From Thermoplasmatota archaeon (lineage in GTDB: Archaea > Thermoplasmatota > Thermoplasmata > Thermoplasmatales > Thermoplasmataceae): a stretch of DNA of 64,000 nt. Below the pieces are notes generated by a model. The model was not told the DNA's origin, searched no databases, and worked only from the letters and a program-made list of their open reading frames with translations. Shown one piece after another: positions 48,220-57,645 of the stretch (within the stretch, counting starts at the first letter, position 1; every line of letters starts with the position of its first letter). The stretch covers positions 1-64,000 of the forward strand of contig JAMDBD010000021.1 of the NCBI GenBank assembly GCA_023484105.1. The letters run 5' to 3'. The position numbers were made by a program, and so were the translations under genes.

Positions 48220-49677
48220 TCACACCTGATACATCTGGTAATTGGGTGGTTCGCTTATTATCCTTATGTCGTGTGGATGGCTTTCCCTGAGACCACTCGC
48301 CGTGATCTTTATGAACCTTCCATTGGTCTTCAGCGATTCAATATCCCTCGATCCTGTGTAACCCATTCCGGATTTCAGTCCTCCCACAAGCTGAAACAAT
48401 ACTTCGTTCACCTTTCCCCTGTATGGAACTGCGCCTTCAACTCCTTCAGCCACAAATTTTGAGCCGGAGATCTTTCCATAACGATCTGAAACTCCCCCGC
48501 GGATCACACCGACAGAGCCCATTCCCCGGTATGCCTTATACTTTCTTCCATTCATTATCATTTCAGTACCCGGGCTCTCCTCTGTTCCTGCAAGGAGTGA
48601 GCCAAGCATAACTGCACTGGCACCTGCAGCTATTGCCTTCACAATATCTCCAGAGAATCTGATCCCTCCATCTGCTATCACCGGAACACCGCTCCCTGAC
48701 GCAATGTCAGCAACATCCGATATGGCAGTTATTTGCGGTATTCCTATTCCTGCTATTATTCGCGTAGTACATATTGATCCAGGTCCAATTCCTACTCTGA
48801 GTCCGTCCACTTCAAGGGAGATAAGATCATCCGCAGCTTCAGCCGTAGCGATGTTTCCGGCCACGATATCCACTGAAACCGCTTTCCTCATCTTTTTGAT
48901 CGAATTCATCACCTTTTCGTTATGAGCATGGGCGGTATCCACAACTATCAGATCAGCGCCGGCTCTCTCAAGGGTAACGGCTCTGTCTATATCGAAAGGC
49001 CCTACAGCTGCTCCAACCATGAGCTGCCCTTCCTCATCCCGGCTTGCATTCGGAAATTTTTTTCTGGTTGTTATATCCTTTGCGGTGATGAGACCGACAA
49101 CCCTACCATTTTTATCAACAAGCGGAAGCTTTTCTATCCGGTTCTTGTATAGTATCTGCTTTGCGTCCTCTATGTCTATTTCATCATTGGCATATATCAC
49201 ATCTTTAACCATTATCTCAGATACTGTTTTTTTCCCTTCCCCCACGTATTCTATGTCTCTCCTTGTTACTATGCCGACCAGCTTGTCGTTGGAAATCACC
49301 GGTAGGCCGGCTATATTCTTTGACCGCATGATTTCCCTGGCTTCCTCTATGGAAGTTTCTGGTTCCACCGTGTAAACATTCCTGATCTTTATGGACTCTT
49401 CCCGCTTCACCTTTGATATCATCTGAGCCTGGTTGTTCGCTGTCATGTTCCGGTGAATGATTCCTATTCCACCTTCCCTGGCCATTGCGACAGCCATTTC
49501 AACCTCCGTTACTGTATCCATCGGGCTGCTTACTATTGGAATCTTCACCTTTATATGCCTTGAAATGCTCGATGCGACGTCAATCTCCACAGGGTCAACC
49601 GGACTTTTCTGCGGAACAAGAAGAACATCGTCAAATGTCAATGCCTCTTTTATGCTGGAAAACTTTTCTGCAAACAT
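48220..49677 (-). CDS. guaB: IMP dehydrogenase
   Basis: Oxidises IMP to XMP, committing purines to guanine nucleotides. The TIM barrel starts ALTFDDVLLVPQKS; two CBS domains fill residues about 95-210 (GLPVISNDKLVGIVTRRDI and VVGLITAKDITTRKK); the catalytic cysteine is in GIGPGSICTTR, and the mobile flap region includes YRGMGSVGV. Length of 485 residues is normal. A TATA-like TTTATTTAC is centred 26 bases before the ATG, so a leaderless mRNA is expected. The CBS pair is intact, so regulation by adenine and guanine nucleotides is plausible. Confidence 0.97.
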   Translation of the reverse strand: MFAEKFSSIKEALTFDDVLLVPQKSPVDPVEIDVASSISRHIKVKIPIVSSPMDTVTEVEMAVAMAREGGIGIIHRNMTANNQAQMISKVKREESIKIRNVYTVEPETSIEEAREIMRSKNIAGLPVISNDKLVGIVTRRDIEYVGEGKKTVSEIMVKDVIYANDEIDIEDAKQILYKNRIEKLPLVDKNGRVVGLITAKDITTRKKFPNASRDEEGQLMVGAAVGPFDIDRAVTLERAGADLIVVDTAHAHNEKVMNSIKKMRKAVSVDIVAGNIATAEAADDLISLEVDGLRVGIGPGSICTTRIIAGIGIPQITAISDVADIASGSGVPVIADGGIRFSGDIVKAIAAGASAVMLGSLLAGTEESPGTEMIMNGRKYKAYRGMGSVGVIRGGVSDRYGKISGSKFVAEGVEGAVPYRGKVNEVLFQLVGGLKSGMGYTGSRDIESLKTNGRFIKITASGLRESHPHDIRIISEPPNYQMYQV

Positions 49678-50180
49678 GTAGGCGTAAGGGATTTTCCGTA
49701 AATAAACCTAATGAGTTGCTTACTTTAATCAGACTGCATTGAAGAATCTGGTTTTTTTTGGCATTTGGCTGTATTGTTGAATCCAACATGACGTCCCGGG
49801 CCAAATAATGACCGTTGTTGGCATTCCTTTTATTGCAGACGAAAATGGGTTATTTTCCATATGGAGATGATTCTGCCTCTTGCTGTATCCTTATGTATAT
49901 GATTTTGATTTCCAGTGCACTTTTGCCAGTGATTTCGGTCTGAGATTTTCATATGCAACAGCCATTGCTGTATGCGCAGATTCTGAAGGCAATATTTTCA
50001 TTGCATTTGTAAAAGACATAAATATTTTTCAGAACGATGTGACATACCTTCGCTGAACTCTCAAAGATCCTGCGATAATATGAATTCATGACTTTTCTGG
50101 AAACTTGCAACCTTATTATAGAATCTAATTTTTCTGGAGAAGCTTTATTATTTTTCGTAAGATAACCCCGAGGTGACTAT
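49678..50180. other. Intergenic stretch of about 500 bases between guaB and sucC
   Basis: Divergent promoters are expected here. On the left, the guaB TATA-like box lies at 49699-49707. On the right, an A/T-rich element (CTTTATTAT, about 50143-50151) and a GAGGTGA ribosome binding site (50170-50176) precede the sucC TTG. The middle is A/T-rich with short frames only; no gene, tRNA or repeat was recognised. Confidence 0.5.
49699..49707 (-). promoter_or_regulatory. TATA-like box of guaB
   Basis: TTTATTTAC on the minus strand is centred 26 bases upstream of the guaB ATG at 49677, predicting transcription from the start codon itself. Confidence 0.6.
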
Positions 50181-51287
50181 TTGAACCTATATGAATACTC
50201 CGGAAAGGAAATTTTCAGGAAATTTCAGATACCTGTGCCGGATGGATATGTGATAACGTCTGCTGCCGAATTGAAACCGTACACATCACCGGTAGTGGTG
50301 AAATCCCAGGTGCTCATTGGAGGCAGAGGAAAATCCGGTGGAATAAAGTTTGCCAAAGACCAGGCTTCTTTGGATCAGGCTGTTAAGGACCTCATGGGAT
50401 CTAAAGTCAGAGGTTTTACTGTGAACAAATTGCTGATCGAGCAGATGCTTGATATCAAAAAGGAGTTTTATTTGAGCATTACCCTGAACAGATCGGAAAG
50501 AAAACCAATGTTAATATGCAGCGCTTCCGGTGGTGTTGAGATAGAGACTGTTCCGGAAGAACAGATATTCAGGAAATCCATTGATCCTATAACAGGTTAT
50601 TCTGATTTTATAGGAAGAGAGGCTGCAAAGTTCATGAAGTTCGACGAAAATCTCTCGAAGCAGCTAAGATCGATCCTATCAAAGCTGTACGACGTCTTTG
50701 TGCATTATGACTGTGAACTCGTTGAGATCAACCCGCTCGTAATGAACGGGGATGGGAGGCTGATAGCCGCAGATGCAAAAGTTATCATTGACTCTGACTC
50801 GACCTACAGGCATCCAGAATTCCCGAAGGACGATCCGGAGAGAACGCCTCTTGAACTTGAAGCCCAGTCCAAGGGTTACGCATTTGTTGAGCTTGACGGA
50901 ATAATCGGTGTGATCGCAAACGGAGCCGGTCTGACAATGGCAACTCTTGATGCGCTTCTTCTGCACAAAGGAAAGCCCAGGAACTTCCTTGATCTTGGCG
51001 GCACTGACTCCACGGACATTGTTGTGGAGGCTTTCGACCTCGTCCTCAAGGCCAAGCCCAGAGCAATTCTTGTTAACATATTTGGCGGTGTCACCAAGTG
51101 CGATACCGTGGCGTCTGGAATTGTGGAGGCAAAAAAGAAATTTGGAATTTCCCAACACATAGTAGTCAGACTGAGTGGAGTGAGGGAAAATGAGGGGAGA
51201 GAAATACTTAAGCAGAACGGTATTGACGCATTTTCTGAGATGATGCCTGCTGTTGAGAAGGTTGTATCTCTTGCAGGGGGTGCCTGA
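50181..51287 (+). CDS. sucC: Succinyl-CoA ligase beta subunit
   Basis: ATP-grasp subunit of succinyl-CoA synthetase in the citric acid cycle, 368 residues. It opens LYEYSGKEIFRKFQIPVPDG; the nucleotide-binding part contains VVVKSQVLIGGRGKSGGIKF; VEINPLVMN and the C-terminal GGTDSTDIVVEAF and VNIFGGVTKCDTVASGI are conserved. The start is TTG 50181 behind GAGGTGA. It precedes sucD with a short gap, followed by argF, as one plus-strand operon. Confidence 0.96.
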   Translation: MNLYEYSGKEIFRKFQIPVPDGYVITSAAELKPYTSPVVVKSQVLIGGRGKSGGIKFAKDQASLDQAVKDLMGSKVRGFTVNKLLIEQMLDIKKEFYLSITLNRSERKPMLICSASGGVEIETVPEEQIFRKSIDPITGYSDFIGREAAKFMKFDENLSKQLRSILSKLYDVFVHYDCELVEINPLVMNGDGRLIAADAKVIIDSDSTYRHPEFPKDDPERTPLELEAQSKGYAFVELDGIIGVIANGAGLTMATLDALLLHKGKPRNFLDLGGTDSTDIVVEAFDLVLKAKPRAILVNIFGGVTKCDTVASGIVEAKKKFGISQHIVVRLSGVRENEGREILKQNGIDAFSEMMPAVEKVVSLAGGA

Positions 51288-51288
51288 A

Positions 51289-52143
51289 TTGAAGGTGATC
51301 GTTGATTCAGACACAAAGGTAATTGTGCAGGGTATAACCGGGCATCAGGGGATGTTCCACACCGGTGAAATGCTCAAGTTCGGAACAAAGGTTGTCGCTG
51401 GTGTCTCCCCGGGAAAGGGTGGCCAGAAAGTACACGATCTTCCTGTCTTTGACACTGTTTCCGAAGCTATGCATCTCATGCCGGAGGCTACGATGATATC
51501 AGTTCCTGCTCCGCTTGTGAAGGACGCAGCTTATGAGGCACTGGATTCCGGTATAAAGGTTGTTTACATCCTTACAGAACATGTTCCATTCCATGATGCA
51601 ATGGACATACTATATAACGCCAGAAGAAAGGGCGCAGTCGTTCTTGGCCCTAACGGACCTGGCATAACACGCCCTGGAATGTGCAAAATCGGGATCATGC
51701 CAAACACAATATTCAGAAAGGGAAATGTTGCGGTTGCCTCAAGAAGCGGGACTCTGACCTACGAGATTGTTAACGCAATCACACAGTCAGGAATGGGAGA
51801 AAGTACTGTTATTGGGCTCGGAGGGGACCCTGTGCCGGGAATGGATTTCATTGAGGTGCTCGAACTGTTCAATGCCGATCCTGATACTGAAAAGATCGTC
51901 CTGGTTGGTGAAATAGGAGGCTCAAACGAAGAAAGAGCGGCAGAATACATCAAAAAATACGTGAAGAAGAAGGTGGTGGCATACATAGCAGGAAGGAGCG
52001 CCCCGCCTGGCAAGAGAATGGGACATGCAGGAGCGATAATAGAACGTGGTGTTGGAACTGCAGAGTCAAAGATAAAGGCATTTGGGGATGCAGGTGTAGA
52101 TGTTGCAGAGTATCCTGTGGACATCCCGAAACTGCTGAGGTGA
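51289..52143 (+). CDS. sucD: Succinyl-CoA ligase alpha subunit
   Basis: CoA-binding subunit of succinyl-CoA synthetase, 284 residues. VIVQGITGHQGMFHT starts the CoA-binding domain, GKGGQKVHDLPVFD follows, and the phosphorylated histidine lies in KRMGHAGAII. I start at TTG 51289, one base after the sucC stop and behind GGGGGTG; a longer frame to 51253 would overlap sucC needlessly. It is probably co-translated with sucC. It ends six bases before argF. Confidence 0.95.
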   Translation: MKVIVDSDTKVIVQGITGHQGMFHTGEMLKFGTKVVAGVSPGKGGQKVHDLPVFDTVSEAMHLMPEATMISVPAPLVKDAAYEALDSGIKVVYILTEHVPFHDAMDILYNARRKGAVVLGPNGPGITRPGMCKIGIMPNTIFRKGNVAVASRSGTLTYEIVNAITQSGMGESTVIGLGGDPVPGMDFIEVLELFNADPDTEKIVLVGEIGGSNEERAAEYIKKYVKKKVVAYIAGRSAPPGKRMGHAGAIIERGVGTAESKIKAFGDAGVDVAEYPVDIPKLLR

Positions 52144-52149
52144 TGGTTT

Positions 52150-53064
52150 GTGAAAAGGGATTTGATTTCGGTACTGGACATTGCTTTCGATCTTGAGGAG
52201 ATCATAGATCTTTCCATATCTCTGAAAAAGAACAGGTATGAAACTGTTGATATAGCGAAAAACAGGGCACTCGCCATGATTTTTGAGAAACCTAGCACAA
52301 GGACAAGGGTATCCTTTGAAGTTGCAATGAGACAGCTTGGAGGGCATTCCATATATCTGAATCCAAATGATATGCAGCTTGGAAGGGGGGAGACAATCTC
52401 TGATACAGGTAAAGTTTTGTCGGGATTTGTCGATCTTATTGCTTACCGTGCGTTCAAACACGAAAATGTTGTATCACTTGCAAACGCCTCAAGGGTTCCT
52501 GTTATAAACGCACTTGACGACAAGGAACACCCTGTACAGATAATAGCCGACTTCATGACTGTAAAGGAGGTCTTTGGCGATCTGGAAGGCAGAAAACTTG
52601 CATATGTTGGAGACGGAAACAACATGGCAAATTCCCTGATGCTTGGCGCTTCGTCCCTTGGCGTCGACATTTCTATCGGATGTCCGAAGAAATACATTCC
52701 GGATAAGGAAATAACTGAAATATCAAAGCAGCTTGCGAAAGAGACAGGATCGGATGTGGAGATTGTAGATGATCCATCTAAGGCCGTCGAAAATGCGGAT
52801 GTCGTATATACAGATGTATGGGTATCCATGGGAGAGGAATCTGAGAGGGAAAAGAAGGAAAAGATATTCAGTAAATACAGAGTTGATCAGGAGCTAATGG
52901 ATAAGGCTTCAAAGAACGCAATATTCCTGCACTGTCTCCCTGCACACAGAGGTCTTGAGGTTACTGATGAAGTTATAGACGGAATACACAGCAGAGTATT
53001 CCAGCAGGCAGAGAACAGACTGCACACAGAAAAAGCTGTCATAGTATATCTTCTTCAAAACTGA
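52150..53064 (+). CDS. argF: Ornithine carbamoyltransferase
   Basis: Forms citrulline from ornithine and carbamoyl phosphate in arginine synthesis. The carbamoyl-phosphate loop is EKPSTRTRVSFE, HPVQIIADFMT is the second conserved block, and HCLPAHRG marks ornithine rather than aspartate as substrate. Length of 304 residues is normal. The start is GTG 52150, six bases after sucD. Linkage to sucCD has no obvious metabolic logic and may reflect simple co-transcription. Confidence 0.95.
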   Translation: MKRDLISVLDIAFDLEEIIDLSISLKKNRYETVDIAKNRALAMIFEKPSTRTRVSFEVAMRQLGGHSIYLNPNDMQLGRGETISDTGKVLSGFVDLIAYRAFKHENVVSLANASRVPVINALDDKEHPVQIIADFMTVKEVFGDLEGRKLAYVGDGNNMANSLMLGASSLGVDISIGCPKKYIPDKEITEISKQLAKETGSDVEIVDDPSKAVENADVVYTDVWVSMGEESEREKKEKIFSKYRVDQELMDKASKNAIFLHCLPAHRGLEVTDEVIDGIHSRVFQQAENRLHTEKAVIVYLLQN

Positions 53065-53304
53065 GATTTGATATTTCCATGTTTTATTTATCACGGTTCT
53101 TCTCATCTTTATTGGAGTAATTTTGAATCGCAAAAGAATATCTATTATGCCTTACAGATGAGTGCAGGATGCAAATGAGGATAGCCAGATCAGTATTTCT
53201 ATAAATTTCATCAGTAATTCACTTTTTCTGGATGCTTTTGCACTGATATTTCCGTGTGAAACAGCATGCAATCCATATAATACACTATAGTTCAATAATG
53301 GACT

Positions 53305-55068
53305 CTATCCAGCGTTGATTATCTCCGTCATTCCTGTATAGTTGAGCCTGAACAGAAATATGTTCCCAGGATACTGATATCCTTTAATTTCCAGTACGAG
53401 ACCGTATATCCCGGTGGAAATTGAGCTATTTATCCAAGGCGTATAGAACATACTCTGTGAACTGGAAAGTAGCAAAAATTCAGGAAGATTCGATGCATTG
53501 TAAGGAAAGTAAGGTGGTTGACCAGGCTGAGAAAAAATATTCCTAAGAGAATAGGCATGCACATTGTCTGCTATCAGCGTAAAGAGATTGTCCGATGTCA
53601 CGATTGTTGAACCTGGAGGGACATATGACTCGATCAGGCTCATGTAATGCGACTGAGGTGGAATCGTATAATTGATCTCATAGCCTGACATTCCAGACTG
53701 CCCTTCATTTGAAGGATTGAGAGGAGAAATAATAACATTCATCAATATTATCGAAATAAATAAAATCAGCAGAATACGTGAAACAGACAACCTTGTGCCG
53801 GAACTCCATGTCTTTGACTTCTTTATTACGTACGCAAACGCCATAGCGCCGAGAATGACTCCTATAACCGCGAGCACGATCTGCGAGCTGTCAGGCAGAT
53901 GTATCCCGAAGCCATCTGCAACAAGTGCTATGATAACAAGTCCTGCTGCTGCAATCATATATTTTATTCTGGTTTCTATTTTTCCGGAGAACGGTCTGCT
54001 GATCAGCTCCTTAAGGCCAAAAATTGCTGAGGGCGCCATAAGACTTACCGTTATGAAATCGTACTGGTTTCCCAGAGTGCCATAAAAAGGCACAACAGCT
54101 ATGCTTTCATACATCCATGCAGCCACCATGAGGATGTGTTTCGGTTTAAAGACTGGCAGAAACATGAACAAAAGATAAGAGAGAAACCAGAATTCGGCCG
54201 CTGACAAGCTCATTTGAACAGGGAACCTTCCCAGATCCCAGAGATGTAAAACCTTTCCCTTCAGTGCTGGTATTGCTGATGTATTTCCTATGATAACCGG
54301 GATCAGGTTAACCTGCACTTCCATAAGTATAACGTATGTGGCAACAGACAGTATTCCAAGACAGATGTATGCAAAACCGCGGTTTTTCCTGAACCATCCA
54401 GATGTGAGAGATATCCCTTCCCTTGTATTGAAAAATTGAAACAGAAGTATGCTGGCCGCGATAAACGGAAAGATCTCCTGGGTCATGGAACCGATTATTA
54501 TCATAGCTGCAGAATACCCGTATCTCCCCTTCAGGATAAGATAGAAAAAGAGGAATGTTTCCAGTGGAATGAAAGAAAGCCAGTGAAAATCAAACATCAC
54601 CGCGCTTATTAGAGAGGCGTTCAGCCCGTAGACAATGCTGATCGCGGCCGAAACCCTTTCACTGCCTGTCACTTCCACTGCCAGAAAGTAAAGTGCAACA
54701 ACAGAAAGTGATACGACTGCAGCCTGGATTATAAATAGCGTCATTGGACCTGGTATGATCGCATAAAGATAGGAAATTGGTAGCGCAATGTAGGATGAAT
54801 GGATCTCGAGGTGAGACATGGCACCTGTGTATTTGTAGTCGCTTGTCTCAAAAAGCAGATATCCATGAGTGTTTGACCACAACTCCTGCATGTTTATTCC
54901 AAGGTCTCCATTGAGTGTATAAAAATCAAGATACCTGATACTTGAAAGAATGGTAAGAAGTATGAAATAGAAAGCAGAGAATACAAATACTGCAAGCGCA
55001 GATCTATTGCCTCTGATACCGTTCAAAGAAAGACCCTCACGAGGTGATCGTTCTTTGCCGATAAACAT
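53305..55068 (-). CDS. DUF2079-type polytopic membrane protein
   Basis: A 587-residue protein with about twelve predicted membrane helices. The N-terminal part YTLNGDLGINMQELWSNTHG and the SHLEIHSSYIALPISYLYA region fit the DUF2079 family, whose topology recalls GT-C glycosyltransferases that use lipid-linked sugars. An extracytoplasmic tail from about residue 455 holds PPQSHYMSLIESYVPPGSTI, also seen in that family. Role in surface glycosylation is plausible but unproven. It stands alone on the minus strand, with no clear TATA box; the divergent neighbour at 55281 is another membrane protein. Confidence 0.8.
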   Translation of the reverse strand: MFIGKERSPREGLSLNGIRGNRSALAVFVFSAFYFILLTILSSIRYLDFYTLNGDLGINMQELWSNTHGYLLFETSDYKYTGAMSHLEIHSSYIALPISYLYAIIPGPMTLFIIQAAVVSLSVVALYFLAVEVTGSERVSAAISIVYGLNASLISAVMFDFHWLSFIPLETFLFFYLILKGRYGYSAAMIIIGSMTQEIFPFIAASILLFQFFNTREGISLTSGWFRKNRGFAYICLGILSVATYVILMEVQVNLIPVIIGNTSAIPALKGKVLHLWDLGRFPVQMSLSAAEFWFLSYLLFMFLPVFKPKHILMVAAWMYESIAVVPFYGTLGNQYDFITVSLMAPSAIFGLKELISRPFSGKIETRIKYMIAAAGLVIIALVADGFGIHLPDSSQIVLAVIGVILGAMAFAYVIKKSKTWSSGTRLSVSRILLILFISIILMNVIISPLNPSNEGQSGMSGYEINYTIPPQSHYMSLIESYVPPGSTIVTSDNLFTLIADNVHAYSLRNIFSQPGQPPYFPYNASNLPEFLLLSSSQSMFYTPWINSSISTGIYGLVLEIKGYQYPGNIFLFRLNYTGMTEIINAG

Positions 55069-55280
55069 TTTGTTGAATTTCTTTGAGCACTTTAGTAGGG
55101 GAACTCTTCACGATCTGATCGAAATTCTTCAGATTCATATGTCAAATTTTAATTCAGAATGCTTCACTAATGAGATATTTGTGAGAATTTGAATAAAAAA
55201 TACCATTACTGAGCGAATTAGGTTGGAAACAAGCTTTTTATCTGAGAAATAATTAAATACCAGCAAATCTATTTCTTTGC

Positions 55281-55811
55281 ATGGAATCAGCAGAAAATTC
55301 CAAAAGAAAAGTAGGGATTATGGGAATAATATTCCCATTAATAGCTCTTGTATTGACAGCAGTTACAGTGGCACTGACGTTTTTGACTGGAAAGCTAAGC
55401 TATAGCGCTAGTGGATACAGCACAAGCTTTACTATTAACGGGTCTTTTTTTACTTTTAGTGGCAACGGCGTTAGTTATTCATGGTTTTCGAGCAACACAC
55501 CTTCTCATTTTACTTCTAATATGATCCTTGTTGCGCTTGTCTTCCTGGTACTGGCAATAGTGATGTATCTGGTTCAGTTGGTGTTTAATATTGTGAAGGG
55601 GAGCAAATCTGGGAAAATATCGACTCTGCTCCCGGTGCTTGGTATAGTCTTCAGTATAATAACCATTGTAACATTCTACATAGGATTTGATCACCTCGGC
55701 AGTAAGATCAGCGGTTCTGGTTTATCCTTCTCTGCATATCCTGCAGCCGGTATGTACGTACTGATAGTTGGAATAATATTTGGGATAATTTCTATATTCC
55801 TGAAGGATTGA
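55281..55811 (+). CDS. Four-helix membrane protein of unknown function
   Basis: A 176-residue protein with four predicted membrane helices (about residues 14-36, 77-101, 113-136 and 153-173) and an outer loop between the first two that is rich in serine, glycine and aromatic residues (YSASGYSTSFTINGSFFTFS). I do not recognise a family. A TATA-like AATTAAATAC is centred 26 bases before the ATG. The gene is 97 bases upstream of the ABC exporter pair and could be an accessory, but it appears to have its own promoter and the exporter has its own start region. Confidence 0.75.
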   Translation: MESAENSKRKVGIMGIIFPLIALVLTAVTVALTFLTGKLSYSASGYSTSFTINGSFFTFSGNGVSYSWFSSNTPSHFTSNMILVALVFLVLAIVMYLVQLVFNIVKGSKSGKISTLLPVLGIVFSIITIVTFYIGFDHLGSKISGSGLSFSAYPAAGMYVLIVGIIFGIISIFLKD

Positions 55812-55908
55812 GTTTTCTCAAATAATATTAGTTTCATTTTTTATATACTTTTTCTAAATTATTTTTGTTTGAAGCATTCTTAAACCATATTGCAATTGGA
55901 GTGTTGCG

Positions 55909-57645
55909 TTGAAGCTTTCATTCAAAGGTCTGGTGAGTATTTTTGAACCTCTGCTTTTCAGTTTCAGGTTTACTGGAAACAGGAAAAGGCTGCTCTATAT
56001 TATATTTGTAGCTGCTTTAGTTGCCTCAGTAACCAGACTTCTCGTTCCTGTGTATATCGGGCAATCGATTACCGCACTTGAACAGGGGAAGAGTTCTCTT
56101 GTGGGTTTTTTCCTTGTTCTCATCATAACTGTGTCTGTGATCACTGCAGTTTCACAGTTTTTTATAAACTATCTTTCTCAGAAGCTTGCCCAGTGGTACG
56201 CATTTAACCTCAGAACTGTTCTTCTGGACAGACTTCTCAGAAAAAAGGGAACGTTCATGGACAGCCGCACCTCTGGTGATCTGCTATCCAGATCAACAAT
56301 GGATATAGAAGCTTCCAGGAACTTCATACTCAATACTGCGTCGCAGCTTATATCAACGATTCTACTGATCGTAATAGCACTGTATTTACTGATTTCCATC
56401 AACCCGATATTTGCACTGTTCTTCCTTGCAGCAGTTCCACTCCTTGTGAGAATCGGAATGGTGTTTCAGAGGAAGCAAAGAACCCACTGGAGAAAAATAC
56501 GGATGCACTACGGGACAATGAATGAGAGGCTGCAAGAAAACATTGTGGGTCAGAGAGTTGTCAGAGGATACAATGGGATGCAGTCTGAGTTTTCAAGGTT
56601 CTCCGGAACAACTTCAGACTACTACGATGAGTACATGGAGGTCGCTCAGCTGAGGGGTTTTTATAACAATCTGATGCCGTTTATTGTTGGAGCCGCAGCG
56701 ACCGCTGTCATACTCTATGGGGGATATATTGATCTGCTCACGGGTTCCACTGTCGGTGGTCTGGTTGCCGCTGTAAACATTTTCATAATGGTGAGTATGC
56801 CTGTCAGTTTTCTAGGCCGTATTATAGTATTTTCTGAAAATGCAAGGGCAGGCATAGATAGAATAAAGGAGGTCATTGATAGCGGAGATGAAGAGACTTA
56901 TGATAACAACGGAATTGTTCCTCAAAACTATGATCTTGTCTTCAGGGATGTCTCATTTTATCGTGGAACCAGAGAAGTTCTTCGCAGCATAAATCTAAGA
57001 ATCGGTTTTGGTGAAAAGATTGCTATAACTGGAAGGCTAGGCTCAGGAAAAAGCACCCTGGTTTCTCTGATCTCGAGGATATATGATCCTTCTTCCGGCG
57101 TGATTACCATTGGCGGAGTTTCCATTACGGATGTTCCTCTTGTGACGTTAAGGAAAATTGTTGCTCTTGTGCCTCAGGGATCTAATATTCTCTCAGGAAC
57201 AATATTTGAAAACATTGCATTCGGGAGGGATGTAAGTTTAGATGAAGTTCAGAAGGCATGTAAGACCGCTCAGATCGCCGATTTCATAGAATCACTTGAA
57301 CAAAAATATAACACGCTTGTGGGGGAAAGAGGCATAACACTTTCAGGAGGACAGAAGCAAAGGCTGTTAGTTGCAAGGGCTCTAGTAGGCAAACCTAAGA
57401 TTTTAATCCTGGATGATGCAACCTCAAGTGTTGATCCAGAAACAGAACTTGCAATGCTGAATTCAATTTCCACCTCACTGAATGGTGTTACTCTTATCAT
57501 TGTTTCACACAGGCCATCGGTACTCAGGTTTTCGGAAAGGAAAGTTAGACTGGAAAATGGAAAAATCACCGAAGAGGAGCAATTGCCCAGGAATTATGTT
57601 GATGCAGATAACAATACTAAGTCGGTTGCCACAGGAGATGAGTGA
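55909..57645 (+). CDS. ABC exporter, half-transporter with degenerate ATP site
   Basis: A 578-residue half-transporter: six membrane helices in residues 1 to about 310, then an ATPase domain. Walker A is GRLGSGKST, the signature is LSGGQKQR, and Walker B ILILDDATSSVD has aspartate where the catalytic glutamate should be; the switch histidine is in VSHRPS. This pattern is the first half of a heterodimeric exporter with one degenerate site. The start is TTG 55909. The stop overlaps the partner as ATGA. Substrate unknown; relatives export lipids, peptides or drugs. Confidence 0.93.
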   Translation: MKLSFKGLVSIFEPLLFSFRFTGNRKRLLYIIFVAALVASVTRLLVPVYIGQSITALEQGKSSLVGFFLVLIITVSVITAVSQFFINYLSQKLAQWYAFNLRTVLLDRLLRKKGTFMDSRTSGDLLSRSTMDIEASRNFILNTASQLISTILLIVIALYLLISINPIFALFFLAAVPLLVRIGMVFQRKQRTHWRKIRMHYGTMNERLQENIVGQRVVRGYNGMQSEFSRFSGTTSDYYDEYMEVAQLRGFYNNLMPFIVGAAATAVILYGGYIDLLTGSTVGGLVAAVNIFIMVSMPVSFLGRIIVFSENARAGIDRIKEVIDSGDEETYDNNGIVPQNYDLVFRDVSFYRGTREVLRSINLRIGFGEKIAITGRLGSGKSTLVSLISRIYDPSSGVITIGGVSITDVPLVTLRKIVALVPQGSNILSGTIFENIAFGRDVSLDEVQKACKTAQIADFIESLEQKYNTLVGERGITLSGGQKQRLLVARALVGKPKILILDDATSSVDPETELAMLNSISTSLNGVTLIIVSHRPSVLRFSERKVRLENGKITEEEQLPRNYVDADNNTKSVATGDE